Shown here piece after piece: positions 9,113 to 18,074 of a stretch of 64,000 bases of DNA. The notes under the pieces were generated by a model. That model was not told the origin of the DNA, made no database searches, and was given only the letters and a program-made list of their open reading frames with translations. The DNA lies in NCBI RefSeq assembly GCF_007692655.1, contig NZ_REBQ01000109.1, positions 1 to 64,000 of the forward strand, given 5' to 3'. The first letter of the stretch is position 1, and each line of letters starts with the position of its first letter. The position numbers were made by a program, and so were the translations under genes. This DNA comes from Halomonas sp. Lineage in GTDB: Bacteria > Pseudomonadota > Gammaproteobacteria > Pseudomonadales > Halomonadaceae.

Positions 9113-10269
9113 GCGTGCTCCTCAGACAATGAACCAGTCGATCCGGGAGCACGGTTATCGTGACGGGTGAGTCCCGCCAGCGGATGCTGATGCAAACTCG
9201 GCAATGCGAGACCCTGATCATCAAACAGATGTGCGCGTTCAGGAGCAAAGCCAAAACGCACCGTGTCATGCACGCGGTACGCCACATCGCCATCGGCCAT
9301 AATGGTGATCAGCTCATCGTCCATTTGGACGTAGAGCGAGGTTTGACCGCCGAGGCGCTCCAGCACTTTGATTTGCCCGCTCAGCGGCCCCTGTTCATCA
9401 AGCACCAAGTGTTCGGGGCGAACGCCCAGTTCAAGGGGTGCGTTGGCAGTGAGGTGATGACCATCCACCGGCACGCTGCGCTCACCGCCGCCGGGCAGGC
9501 GGATAGCCACCCCCTCTGGCGTTACGCTGGTTAGCGTCACGGCGAGAAAATTCATTTTCGGCGAGCCAATAAAGCCCGCCACAAAGCGATTGCAGGGATG
9601 GTGGTAGAGCGCCATCGGCGAGCCCACCTGCTCGACAACGCCGTCGTGGAGCACGACGATTTTATCCGCCATGGTCATCGCTTCGATCTGGTCGTGGGTA
9701 ACGTAGATCATGGTGGCGTCCAGCTCATCGTGGAGGCGCGCCAGCTCAATGCGCATCTGCACCCGTAGCGCGGCATCCAGGTTGGAGAGCGGTTCATCAA
9801 ATAGAAAAATACTCGGGTTGCGGACAATTGCCCGGCCAATCGCTACCCGCTGGCGCTGGCCGCCAGAGAGCGCTTTGGGCTTGCGGTCTAATAGTGGCTC
9901 CAATTGAAGAATTTTGGCCGCTTCCAGCACCTTGGCCCGGCGCTCCTCCTTGGCTACGCCCGCCAAACGCATGCTGAAGCCCATATTGCCCTCTACCGTC
10001 ATATGCGGATAAAGCGCGTAGCTCTGAAATACCATGGCCAGACCGCGATCCGCCGGGCCAACGTCATTGATACGCTCGCCATTGATCAAAATATCGCCGT
10101 CGGTGGCGTTTTCCAGCCCGGCGATCATGCGCATCAGGGTCGATTTACCGCAGCCAGAGGGGCCCACGAAGACCACAAATTCGCGGTCGTTCACTTCAAG
10201 ATCGATGCCCTTAATCACTTCGGTATCGCCAAATTGCTTGGTAATATTTTTCAGTTGTAGTGTTGCCAT
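9109..10269 (-). CDS. Polyol ABC transporter ATP-binding protein (SmoK/MtlK/UgpC type)
   Basis: A 386-residue sugar-importer ATPase of the MalK/UgpC/SmoK family. Walker A GPSGCGKST is at residues 36-44, followed by LSGGQRQRVAIGRAI, Walker B FLFDEPLSNLDA and the switch histidine in YVTHDQIEA. The C-terminal third has the TOBE/MalK regulatory fold (LGVRPEHLVL). It powers uptake through the two permeases encoded just upstream in the operon. The start is 12 bases after the second permease, and the end overlaps the HAD gene by ATGA. Confidence 0.93.
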   Translation of the reverse strand: MATLQLKNITKQFGDTEVIKGIDLEVNDREFVVFVGPSGCGKSTLMRMIAGLENATDGDILINGERINDVGPADRGLAMVFQSYALYPHMTVEGNMGFSMRLAGVAKEERRAKVLEAAKILQLEPLLDRKPKALSGGQRQRVAIGRAIVRNPSIFLFDEPLSNLDAALRVQMRIELARLHDELDATMIYVTHDQIEAMTMADKIVVLHDGVVEQVGSPMALYHHPCNRFVAGFIGSPKMNFLAVTLTSVTPEGVAIRLPGGGERSVPVDGHHLTANAPLELGVRPEHLVLDEQGPLSGQIKVLERLGGQTSLYVQMDDELITIMADGDVAYRVHDTVRFGFAPERAHLFDDQGLALPSLHQHPLAGLTRHDNRAPGSTGSLSEEHA

Positions 10270-10281
10270 GAGGAAAATCCT

Positions 10282-11148
10282 TTACTTGACGGCACCAAAG
10301 GTCAGGCCACGTACCATTTGTTTTTGAGTCATCCAGCCGAGTATTAAAATGGGCGCAATGGCCATGGTGGATGCTGCTGACAACTTGGCCCAGAACAGCC
10401 CCTCAGGACTTGAAAACGAGGCGATATAGGCGGTTAACGGGGCGGCTTTTGAGGAAGTAAGATTGAGACTCCAGAACGCCTCATTCCAACTTAAAATGAT
10501 CGATAGCAAACCAGTGGACGCGATACCCGGCAGCGTTAGCGGTAGCAGTAGAAAGAACACCTCCTGCAGCGTTGAAGCGCCATCCATACGCCCCGCCTCA
10601 AGAATGTCTTTGGGCATATCCTTAAAGAAGGTGTAGAGCATCCACACCACAATCGGCAGGTTCATCAGCGTATAGATAATGATCAACCCAGTACGGGTGT
10701 CGAGCAGGCCGACATCGCGAAAGATTAGATAGATCGGCACCAGTACCCCTACTGATGGCAGCATTTTTGTGGAGAGCATCCACAGCAAGGTGCCTTTGGT
10801 GCGTTTGGTCGGCAAAAAGGCCATGGCGTAGGCGCAGGGAATAGCAATTAACAGCGCGAAGAAGGTAGAGCCAAAAGCCACCGCCACGCTGTTAAGGGCA
10901 AATCGCGCGTAGCCTGAGCGCGCCTGCACCGCTTGATAACTTTCCAGGGTCGGCGAAAAAATCAGCGTGGGGTCGGCAATCGCCGCCGTTTCAGTTTTAA
11001 ATCCGGTCAATATCATCCAGAAAATCGGAAAGAAAATGACCAGCGCAATAGACCAGCCCAGCACGGTGATAATGGCTCGTTTGGTTTGTGCTGACCGCCA
11101 TCCCGTTACCGAGCGCGGCGCAGCCGTTTTGGAACTTAATGTTGTCAT
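10282..11148 (-). CDS. Polyol ABC transporter permease 2 (SmoG/MtlG-like)
   Basis: A 288-residue inner-membrane permease of the MalG/SmoG family with about six transmembrane helices. The EAA loop is visible as EAGRMDGASTLQEVFFLLLPLT-type sequence near residue 190. The ATG at 11148 follows GGGAG seven bases upstream; nine extra upstream codons belong to the intergenic region. It pairs with the permease ending at 11180 and with the ATPase downstream to form the translocation pore. Confidence 0.92.
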   Translation of the reverse strand: MTTLSSKTAAPRSVTGWRSAQTKRAIITVLGWSIALVIFFPIFWMILTGFKTETAAIADPTLIFSPTLESYQAVQARSGYARFALNSVAVAFGSTFFALLIAIPCAYAMAFLPTKRTKGTLLWMLSTKMLPSVGVLVPIYLIFRDVGLLDTRTGLIIIYTLMNLPIVVWMLYTFFKDMPKDILEAGRMDGASTLQEVFFLLLPLTLPGIASTGLLSIILSWNEAFWSLNLTSSKAAPLTAYIASFSSPEGLFWAKLSAASTMAIAPILILGWMTQKQMVRGLTFGAVK

Positions 11149-11179
11149 CGAAGTGCTCCCAAGACGCCCTGGCACTGGG

Positions 11180-12070
11180 TTAGTCTGCTAAATTTTTTGC
11201 CACCATCCGAACCAGGAAGATCGCCACGATATTGGCAAGAATGATCGCAATCACCCCGCCGGCAGACGCAGTGCCCACATCAAAGTCGAGCAGCGCACGA
11301 ATATAAATCAGGTAAGCCAAGTTGGTGGTCGCCAAGCCAGGGCCACCCGACGTGGTCACAAAAATTTCCGCAAAGATGGTCAGCAGGAAAATCATTTCAA
11401 TCATGACCACTACGCTGATTGCGCGTCGTAAATGCGGCAGGGTAATAAAGAAGAAAATAGCGATAGGCCCCGCGCCATCCATGCGGGCGGCTTCTACCTG
11501 GTCCTCATCCAGCGACTGCATGGCGGTGAGTAGAATCAACAGCGCAAAGGGCAGCCACTGCCAGGCGACAATTATCACAATGGAGGTCAGCGGTAGCGCC
11601 GAAAACCAGTCCACTACGGGTAGCCCAACGGATTCAAACAGCCACGCCAGCACCCCGTTAGAGGGGTGCATCATCATGTTTTTCCACACCAGTGCACTCA
11701 CCGTGGGCATGACAAAAAAGGGCGAAATCGCCAGCACACGGGCGATCCCACGACCCGCGAAATCCTGTTGAAACAGTACCGCCAGCAAGGTGCCACCAAT
11801 AACGGTAATTGCCAGTACCGACCCGACCAGCAAAAGGGTATTGCCCATGGCCCTCCATAGCGCGGGGTCGGTTAGCAGGTATTCATAGTTTTCCACCCCG
11901 GCAAAGCCGGTCATATCGGGCATGAGGAGGTTGTAGTACTGGAAGGAGAACCATAGCGTCATGCCGAGTGGCACAATCATCCATAGCAGCAGTAGCGTCA
12001 CCGCCGGCGCTTGCAGCGACAGCGTTCTCAGCCCACCGACGGTACGGCCGGAAGCGCGTGTTTTAGTCAT
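11180..12070 (-). CDS. Polyol ABC transporter permease 1 (SmoF/MtlF-like)
   Basis: A 296-residue membrane permease of the MalF/SmoF/UgpA type, with a cytoplasmic start, about six hydrophobic helices and an EAA loop near residues 195-215 (EAARMDGAGPIAIFFFITLP). It is the first permease after the binding protein and forms the heterodimeric channel with the next gene. It is separated from the binding-protein gene by about 107 bases holding a hairpin, consistent with higher expression of the binding protein than of the permeases. Confidence 0.92.
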   Translation of the reverse strand: MTKTRASGRTVGGLRTLSLQAPAVTLLLLWMIVPLGMTLWFSFQYYNLLMPDMTGFAGVENYEYLLTDPALWRAMGNTLLLVGSVLAITVIGGTLLAVLFQQDFAGRGIARVLAISPFFVMPTVSALVWKNMMMHPSNGVLAWLFESVGLPVVDWFSALPLTSIVIIVAWQWLPFALLILLTAMQSLDEDQVEAARMDGAGPIAIFFFITLPHLRRAISVVVMIEMIFLLTIFAEIFVTTSGGPGLATTNLAYLIYIRALLDFDVGTASAGGVIAIILANIVAIFLVRMVAKNLAD

Positions 12071-12122
12071 GGAAATACCCTGGGAGAAACGAGGCTCTGT
12101 AGAAAACTGCCCGCAAACATCG

Positions 12123-12170
12123 ATAAAACGCCCGCCCCTCTGCCAATGGCCAAGTGAAGGGACAGGCGTT
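12123..12170 (-). terminator. Possible partial terminator between binding protein and permease genes
   Basis: On the minus strand AACGCC (12170-12165) can pair with GGCGTT (12132-12127), with further CCC/GGG pairing inside, and the hairpin is followed by TTTTATCG. Such leaky hairpins often sit between binding-protein and permease genes and lower expression of the membrane components. The stem contains bulges, so the call is tentative. Confidence 0.4.
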
Positions 12171-12177
12171 GATGCCC

Positions 12178-13500
12178 TTAGCGTTCGATGTAGCCAGCCC
12201 GCTGCATGGTGCGTTCGGTAGCGCGCTGGGCACTATTCAGCGCCTGCTCCACCGTATTATCACCGGTTAATGCTGCGGCAATGGTTTGGCCTACTTGAGT
12301 ACCGATCGACTGAAACTCAGGAATGCCGACGAACTGCACACCCACATAAGGATTGGGCTCCAGAGTTGAGTCGGTGGGGTCGGCATCTTGGATTGCCTGC
12401 AGCACGAAGTCGGCAAAGGGAGCTGCCTCGGTGTACTGCGCATTGGCGTAGGTAGATTCACGAGTACCGGGAGGGACATTGGTCCAACCTTGAGTTTCAC
12501 CCACTAGTTCAATATATGCTTCTGATGTGGCCCAGGTAATAAACTCAAGCGCCGCTTCCTGGTTCTCGGAAGAGGCCGGAATAGCGAGTGCCCAGGACCA
12601 AAGCCAGTGAGAGCCTTTAGGCGTTTCGGCTACCGGTGCCGGAGCAAAGCCTAGACTATCGGCCACAGCTGATTCGGTGCCGTCAAAAAGCGTCCCGGCA
12701 GCTGATGTGGCATCGACCCACATGGCGCAGTTGCCGCGGGAAAAAAGCGCTAGGTTTTCGTTGAAGCCGTTAGAACTTGCCCCTGGCGGGCCATAGTCAT
12801 TGAGTAAGTCGACATAAAACTGGACGGCGTTAACCCACGCTTCAGAGTTGAGCTCCGGGTTCCACTCTTCGTCAAACCAGCGTCCACCATAGGTGTTCAC
12901 CAGGGTGGACACAAAGGCCATGTTCTCACCCCAACCCGGCTTGCCACGCAGGCAGATACCAGCCAAACCCGCTTCACTGCCATGCAACTCGCTGGCCCAT
13001 TCACGCACCTCTTCCCAGGTGGGCTGCTCACTCATTTCAATACCCGCCGCTTCAAAAAGATCCTGGCGGTAGTACATCATTGAGCTTTCTGCATAGAACG
13101 GCAGTGCGTGGAGCGTATCGTCGTAACTCAACCCATCACGAACAGAGGCCAGCAGGTCATCTTCGTTGTAGTCGTCGGGCAGGTTAGTCAGCGGTGACAG
13201 CCAGCCACGCTCGGCCCAGATAGGCACTTCATAAGTACCGATGGTCATGACGTCAAATTGGCCGCCACCGGTGGCAATATCGGTGGTCATTCGCTGACGC
13301 AGCACATTCTCCTCAAGCACCACCCAATCCAGAGTAATGTCGGGGTGCGCTGCTTCGAAAGCCTCGGTAAGGCTCTGCATAATCACCATATCGTTGTTAT
13401 TGACCGTGGCCACGGTAATTTGGGTTTGCGCCTGGGCGTGGCCCGCCATGGCAATGGCAGCTGCTAGCGTGGTGGCGGGCAAATGACGTGCGAGTCGCAT
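12178..13500 (-). CDS. Polyol ABC transporter substrate-binding protein
   Basis: A 440-residue extracellular solute-binding protein of family 1 (MalE/SmoE type). Residues 1-24 form a Sec signal peptide ending AHAQA. The mature part shows the family pattern LEENVLRQRMTTDIATGGGQFDV and a Trp-rich ligand region. The ATG follows AGGAG. It is the first gene of a nine-gene minus-strand operon for polyol uptake and breakdown, whose dehydrogenases indicate ligands such as sorbitol, mannitol or arabitol. Confidence 0.93.
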   Translation of the reverse strand: MRLARHLPATTLAAAIAMAGHAQAQTQITVATVNNNDMVIMQSLTEAFEAAHPDITLDWVVLEENVLRQRMTTDIATGGGQFDVMTIGTYEVPIWAERGWLSPLTNLPDDYNEDDLLASVRDGLSYDDTLHALPFYAESSMMYYRQDLFEAAGIEMSEQPTWEEVREWASELHGSEAGLAGICLRGKPGWGENMAFVSTLVNTYGGRWFDEEWNPELNSEAWVNAVQFYVDLLNDYGPPGASSNGFNENLALFSRGNCAMWVDATSAAGTLFDGTESAVADSLGFAPAPVAETPKGSHWLWSWALAIPASSENQEAALEFITWATSEAYIELVGETQGWTNVPPGTRESTYANAQYTEAAPFADFVLQAIQDADPTDSTLEPNPYVGVQFVGIPEFQSIGTQVGQTIAAALTGDNTVEQALNSAQRATERTMQRAGYIER

Positions 13501-13550
13501 AAAGCACTCCTAGTTGGCTTGTATTAGCATTGTTGTCGCCTTGATCTTTT

Positions 13551-13573
13551 GATCATCAATCGAACAAATGATC
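13551..13573. promoter_or_regulatory. Candidate operator upstream of the polyol operon
   Basis: GATCAT (13551-13556) and ATGATC (13568-13573) are exact reverse complements around an 11-base spacer. The element lies 51-73 bases upstream of the binding-protein start, between it and the SorC-family regulator gene. Such an element would suit binding by that regulator. The assignment is by position and symmetry only. Confidence 0.45.
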
Positions 13574-13674
13574 GTACGTAAGCCCAAAAAAAGCAAAGCC
13601 GATTGGCTTAGACTTTACGCTAACTCATCATCTCTAATGCATATTGCAGTGCACACACCCTAGTCTTTAACGCC

Positions 13675-14625
13675 CTATAGCGCTTCCACAATCTGCCGCG
13701 CGGCCACCTCGTCGGTCACCAGACCTTTCAACCAGCCACCGCGCAGTGCGGCGTGAATGGCAGGCGCTTTTTCGTACCCTCCTGCTATGGCTACCATATG
13801 GTGCTTACCAAAGCGCTCCAGAGGCAGGCTGGTTACCCGCCGGGTAATCGAGCAGTCGATCACCTCGCCGTCGCGGTTGAGCGGCCAGCCCAGCAGCTCA
13901 CCTACCGCTCTTAGGCCCAGCAATTCATCCAGCTCGCTTTCGCTAATAAAATGATCCTGAAACAGTGTGGCCTGGCGGTCAATACGCCCAACGCCGATAA
14001 AGGCAGCTTCAGCTTCTTGCGCCACATCGGCAATCGCTTTAAATAGCCGCTGGGCAAGCATCGCCTCTTTCTCAGCAAGCGACTCGGCTACCACGGGCGC
14101 AGGCAGTAAAAAGCGCTCACCGCCGGTTTTATCCGCCATCACCATCACTGCATCGTAGCGGTTGGCCGAGCCATCCCGGGCGACATTGCCGACCAACGAG
14201 ACAAACCTGTGCTGGGGACGCTCAACGCGGCTAAGCACCTCTACCGCTGCACGTACCGAGCGCCCTGTACCTAACGAAAGTGTTAAGGGCTCATTTCGTT
14301 CTACCAGCTGTGCAATGCGCTCAGCGGCAGCGACTGCCAAATAAGACACCGAGCTTTCGGCAGCGTGGTTATTAGCGGGCACCACATCGCAGTAGGACAG
14401 GCCAAAATGATCACGCAGCGTGCTACCCAATGCCATACAGTTCGAAATCGGGTGATCAATATGTACTTTCACCAAGCCTTCTTGACGGGCCAGAGCCAGC
14501 AAGCGCTGCACCCCAGGCCGTGAGACACCTAACTGGCTGGCAATTTCATCCTGCGTCATACCACCCACGTAAGACATCCAAGCGGCTCTGGCCGCCTGGT
14601 CCAACTTAACCTCGAATTTATCCAT
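13675..14625 (-). CDS. SorC-family sugar-binding transcriptional regulator
   Basis: A regulator of about 316 residues. An N-terminal helix-turn-helix (MTQDEIASQLGVSRPGVQRLL) is followed by a SorC/DeoR-type sugar-phosphate-binding domain with LSLGTGRS and VSLVGNVARDG segments. It most likely senses a phosphorylated intermediate of polyol breakdown and controls the adjacent operon, which is transcribed in the same direction from 13500. The ATG at 14625 sits 8 bases after AGTGAG; a GTG at 14637 is an alternative start. A 174-base gap with an inverted repeat separates it from the operon. Confidence 0.88.
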   Translation of the reverse strand: MDKFEVKLDQAARAAWMSYVGGMTQDEIASQLGVSRPGVQRLLALARQEGLVKVHIDHPISNCMALGSTLRDHFGLSYCDVVPANNHAAESSVSYLAVAAAERIAQLVERNEPLTLSLGTGRSVRAAVEVLSRVERPQHRFVSLVGNVARDGSANRYDAVMVMADKTGGERFLLPAPVVAESLAEKEAMLAQRLFKAIADVAQEAEAAFIGVGRIDRQATLFQDHFISESELDELLGLRAVGELLGWPLNRDGEVIDCSITRRVTSLPLERFGKHHMVAIAGGYEKAPAIHAALRGGWLKGLVTDEVAARQIVEAL

Positions 14626-14753
14626 ACGGCGGCTCACTTAACAGTCATCAAAGCATCATCATACAAACCCCAGCCCGCGACCAGAAGTCATCAATTCGTT
14701 AACATATAGGGAGTACCCTACCCTATTAAGAATGGACCAATTGGAGATGGCGC

Positions 14754-15065
14754 ATGTATAAGCTGGCTTTTTATGTCCCCATAGACGATGCCGAAAGCGT
14801 TAAAAGAGCCGTGTTTGAAGCCGGCGCCGGGCGTATTGGCGTGTATGAACATGTCTGTTTTCAAACCCGTGGCACGGGCCAATTTCGACCCATGGAAGGC
14901 GCTCACCCGCATATCGGTTCAGTAGGCAGTTTAGAGCACGTTGAAGAGGTTAAAGTCGAAATGGTCTGCGATGAAGCACATATCCACGGCACCATCGCAG
15001 CATTAAAACTTGCCCATCCCTATGAAGAAGTTGCTTACGATGTTTTCCTGCTCGCCGACCTGTAA
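14754..15065 (+). CDS. YqfO/NIF3-insert-like protein (CutA/PII fold)
   Basis: A 103-residue protein matching the small stand-alone form of the NIF3/YqfO insert domain, which has a ferredoxin-like fold related to CutA and PII. Typical segments are MYKLAFYVP, VFEAGAGRIGVYEHVCF and the C-terminal HPYEEVAYDVFLL. Function is unknown. The start follows TTGGAG. It is monocistronic, divergent from the SorC-type regulator and convergent with the Nudix gene. No catalytic residues can be assigned. Confidence 0.85.
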   Translation: MYKLAFYVPIDDAESVKRAVFEAGAGRIGVYEHVCFQTRGTGQFRPMEGAHPHIGSVGSLEHVEEVKVEMVCDEAHIHGTIAALKLAHPYEEVAYDVFLLADL

Positions 15066-15090
15066 CGCTCACTGTTTGATGGCGAGTGGC

Positions 15091-15648
15091 TCATGCACTG
15101 CCAAAGTAGCGCTCGCGGTCTTCAGGGGAGATCATGCTAATGTGTAGCGGAAACTCATTGCGCGGACGGTCGGCATAGAAGTGTTTGAGCGTGCGCTCAA
15201 TGGTCATAAAGGCGAGCTCATCCCAGGGGATTTCGTGCTCTTCAAACAGCGCCACTTCCAAGCTTTCAGGGCCAGCACTGAAACCACCGACCAACTCAGC
15301 GCGAAAAATCATATACACCTGATTGATATGCGGCAGGTCAATGAGCGTATACAGATTGGCAAGCTCAACCTCAGCACAGGCCTCTTCGCGGGTTTCTCGG
15401 GCAGCCGCCTGCTGAGTAGATTCAGCGTTTTCCATATAGCCTGCGGGCAGCGTCCAGTAGCCTTTACGGGGTGAAATGGCTCGTTTACAGAGTAATACCT
15501 TACTGCCGCTAACCGGCAACGTACCTGCCACAATGCGTGGATTTTGATAATGAATCGTGCCGCAGGCATCACACAGGTAGCGTGGTCGGTCATCCCCTTC
15601 AGGGACAGCAAAGCGTACTTTAGCACCACACTGGCTACAGAAATTCAT
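15091..15648 (-). CDS. Nudix hydrolase with N-terminal zinc ribbon (NudC-like)
   Basis: A 185-residue Nudix protein. C4/C7 and C26/C29 form a four-cysteine zinc ribbon like that of NADH pyrophosphatases. The Nudix helix GYMENAESTQQAAARE-TREEA follows, with the REE metal-binding glutamates intact and the last glycine of the consensus replaced by cysteine. It is shorter than NudC (about 257 aa) and lacks that enzyme's N-terminal domain, so it belongs to the short zinc-ribbon group of uncertain nucleotide specificity. The start is in a divergent arrangement with the next Nudix gene. Confidence 0.88.
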   Translation of the reverse strand: MNFCSQCGAKVRFAVPEGDDRPRYLCDACGTIHYQNPRIVAGTLPVSGSKVLLCKRAISPRKGYWTLPAGYMENAESTQQAAARETREEACAEVELANLYTLIDLPHINQVYMIFRAELVGGFSAGPESLEVALFEEHEIPWDELAFMTIERTLKHFYADRPRNEFPLHISMISPEDRERYFGSA

Positions 15649-15742
15649 CGCGTATTCTCAACGGCTGGTGAATAGAAGCCTCGACGCGCTTGACGCCAAT
15701 GACCGCTGCTGGTTAAAAGAGAACAAAGTGATTGGATGCCCT

Positions 15743-16411
15743 ATGTTAGAGAAACTGCGCAAACAGCTGCAACAGCTTACTCCTCAACGCTTGGATCACG
15801 TGGTGATGCCCGAAGCCGCCGTGCTATTGCCGATTGTCGAACGTCCCACTCCCACCTTACTGTTTACCCGGCGCGCCAGTCATTTAAACACCCATAGTGG
15901 CCAAGTCGCTTTTCCAGGCGGCAAGCGCGAGCCCTTTGATACCGATCTTTATGCAACAGCGTTACGTGAAGCAGAAGAAGAGATTGCCCTCGACCCAGGA
16001 CTAGTGCAACCCTTGGGCCGTCTTTCTGACGTGATTTCATTACATGGTATTCGCGTTACCCCTTGGGTGGGTATTATTCCTCCCGATCTTCCACTTATCG
16101 CTGACCCGAATGAGCTCGACGCCATTTTTGAGGTGCCACTCAGTCACTTCCTTGACGATCACCGCACCCATACTGATGTGATCGTAGTGGATGGCGTTCC
16201 CCACTACGTGCCTAGTTACCATGTAGACGGCCATATCATCTGGGGGCTATCGGCGATGATGCTAGTGGAATTACTGGCTGAAGGTTTCGGTATGCCGATT
16301 GATTTATATCAGCGACCACTGGGGCCTCTACGCCATTATCCTGAACGCAAAAGCCGCCTCTCTACTTCGGCCGCCACTTCCCGCCCGGCTTCATCGAGAT
16401 CCAAGCAATGA
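15743..16411 (+). CDS. CoA pyrophosphatase-type Nudix hydrolase (NudL-like)
   Basis: A protein of about 222 residues with the UPF0035/NudL signature: FPGGKREPFD, then TALREAEEEIAL. This is the combination used by CoA diphosphatases that cleave CoA to phosphopantetheine and 3',5'-ADP. The ATG at 15743 gives the usual family length; a GTG at 15668 in the same frame would add 25 residues without homology. Its stop overlaps the next gene by ATGA, so the two are translated together. Overlap with a 2OG oxygenase suggests co-regulation but no obvious pathway. Confidence 0.85.
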   Translation: MLEKLRKQLQQLTPQRLDHVVMPEAAVLLPIVERPTPTLLFTRRASHLNTHSGQVAFPGGKREPFDTDLYATALREAEEEIALDPGLVQPLGRLSDVISLHGIRVTPWVGIIPPDLPLIADPNELDAIFEVPLSHFLDDHRTHTDVIVVDGVPHYVPSYHVDGHIIWGLSAMMLVELLAEGFGMPIDLYQRPLGPLRHYPERKSRLSTSAATSRPASSRSKQ

Positions 16412-17076
16412 CACCATCTGATACTGCTGCATCCTTTGTGCTTAAACCGGCTACCCAATGCGCACTCGTGGATGCCCTGGTTGAGCACGGCTGGTATGTC
16501 GGCCATGGCGCTATCGACTTAGGGCTATGCGAGGCGTTGAATCGTGAGTTACTGCACAGAGCTGCTTATAACGGATTGGATGAAGCGGGGATTGGCCGGG
16601 GCCAACAGCATCTACTGCGAAAAGACATCCGTGGCGATGCCATTCATTGGCTCGATCGCGAAAGTGCTGCCCAGCGACACTACCTGGATGCCATGAGCGA
16701 GCTGCAGCAGGCACTAAATCACGCGCTATTCCTGGGTCTGTTTGAATACGAAGCCCACTTTGCCCACTACCCACCCGGCGCTTTTTATCAGCGCCATGTG
16801 GATAGTTTTCGGGGGCGTGCCAATCGCGTCATATCTACCGTCGGCTATTTAACACCCAACTGGCCGAGCGACGGTGGTGGTGAGATGGTCATCTATCACC
16901 CTGACGACCCAAGCCAGGAAGTCGCCCGAGTGGTCCCTGAGGCAGGCACCTTTGCCTGCTTCTTATCAGAAACCATTCCCCATGAAGTGCTACCAACCCA
17001 CCAACCTCGCACCAGCATTGCAGGCTGGTTCCGGCGCAATGCGTCGCTGGGTGGCGTGCTTGATCCGGCGCGTTAA
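16408..17076 (+). CDS. 2OG-Fe(II) oxygenase (prolyl 4-hydroxylase-like)
   Basis: A 222-residue iron/2-oxoglutarate dioxygenase. The metal facial triad is H130 and D132 (QRHVDSF) plus H192 (IPHEVLP), and R201 binds 2-oxoglutarate. The double-stranded beta-helix core spans about residues 115-210, with FAHYPPGAFYQRH typical of bacterial P4H-like proteins. The substrate is not known; related proteins hydroxylate prolyl residues, including on translation factors. The start overlaps the Nudix gene by ATGA. Confidence 0.88.
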   Translation: MTPSDTAASFVLKPATQCALVDALVEHGWYVGHGAIDLGLCEALNRELLHRAAYNGLDEAGIGRGQQHLLRKDIRGDAIHWLDRESAAQRHYLDAMSELQQALNHALFLGLFEYEAHFAHYPPGAFYQRHVDSFRGRANRVISTVGYLTPNWPSDGGGEMVIYHPDDPSQEVARVVPEAGTFACFLSETIPHEVLPTHQPRTSIAGWFRRNASLGGVLDPAR

Positions 17077-17105
17077 GTTAGTCAGTTATCAAAGCCAGTC
17101 AGCCA

Positions 17106-18074
17106 TTAAATCAGGGGCACAACGAGACCATTTGCGCGTTCAAGGGTTTCGCGGACCTGTTCGTAGTCCACTACACGGGAAGAGGCACTTTCGTTCTGTT
17201 CAATAAGCGCGATCAACTCCAGTAATGTGGCCATGCCATCTTCCTGCTCACTCAGGGGTGAGAAGGATTGTACATTCGGCGTACCTTGTTCATCGAAGCC
17301 CAGCTTTATCGGTTCTTCGATAATATTGACCTGAGTGCCATCAGGAATACGCCCAAAAATCGACTCGATATCCTCTGGGTACATGCGGATACAGCCACGG
17401 CTGGCGCGCATACCAATGCCGTCAGGCTGGTTAGTGCCGTGAATTAGGTAACCGGGAATATCCAATAAAATTGCGTGGCGACCCAAGGGATTATCAGGCC
17501 CAGGCGGAACCACTGCGGGAGCCGGGTCCCCTCTTTCAGCTGCTTCTTCACGAATAGAACGTGGTGGGTACCAGGCTGGGTCTTGCAGACGCATGGTAGT
17601 TTTCGTAATACCTAGTGGCGTGTTGTAGCCATCCCGGCCTATACCAATGGGGTAGGTTTCCACTCGCGGCGTTTCGCCAGCCGCTACCTCGGGGTAGTAG
17701 TAAAGCCGTAGTTCAGCAACGTTGATCACCAAACCAGTGCGCTCTTCATCGGGCAAAATGTGCCGGGCAGGTATCAACACTTCCGTTCCCTCACCTGGCA
17801 CCCAGATACTTACGTCAGGATTAGCAAAACGAATTTCATCATAACCAACGTTATGCTCACGGGCGATATCAACTAGGGTATCGTCTGCATTCGCAGTGAC
17901 CGTATAGTTTTCACCTACGATGTTGCCTTCTTCGGGCAGCGGGTAGTGCCCTTTGGGCCATTCATCGTTCTCAGCGGCAGCCGTGGAAGATAGCAGCCAA
18001 GCGCTGAGTGCAAAGCTACCTACCAAAAGCTTCTTGATACGCAGCAAAGGCAAGTATCGTTCAGGGGACGTCAT
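17106..18074 (-). CDS. L,D-transpeptidase with LysM domain (ErfK/YbiS family)
   Basis: A 322-residue exported cell-wall enzyme. A signal/anchor lies at about residues 12-34 (LLVGSFALSAWLLSSTAAA). A LysM peptidoglycan-binding domain follows at about 56-104, and the YkuD catalytic domain at about 114-255 carries H212 and nucleophile C228 in SRGCIRMYPED. It would form 3-3 crosslinks or attach lipoprotein to peptidoglycan in the periplasm. AAGGAG precedes the ATG. About 65 residues after the catalytic domain are helical and of unclear role. Confidence 0.92.
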   Translation of the reverse strand: MTSPERYLPLLRIKKLLVGSFALSAWLLSSTAAAENDEWPKGHYPLPEEGNIVGENYTVTANADDTLVDIAREHNVGYDEIRFANPDVSIWVPGEGTEVLIPARHILPDEERTGLVINVAELRLYYYPEVAAGETPRVETYPIGIGRDGYNTPLGITKTTMRLQDPAWYPPRSIREEAAERGDPAPAVVPPGPDNPLGRHAILLDIPGYLIHGTNQPDGIGMRASRGCIRMYPEDIESIFGRIPDGTQVNIIEEPIKLGFDEQGTPNVQSFSPLSEQEDGMATLLELIALIEQNESASSRVVDYEQVRETLERANGLVVPLI

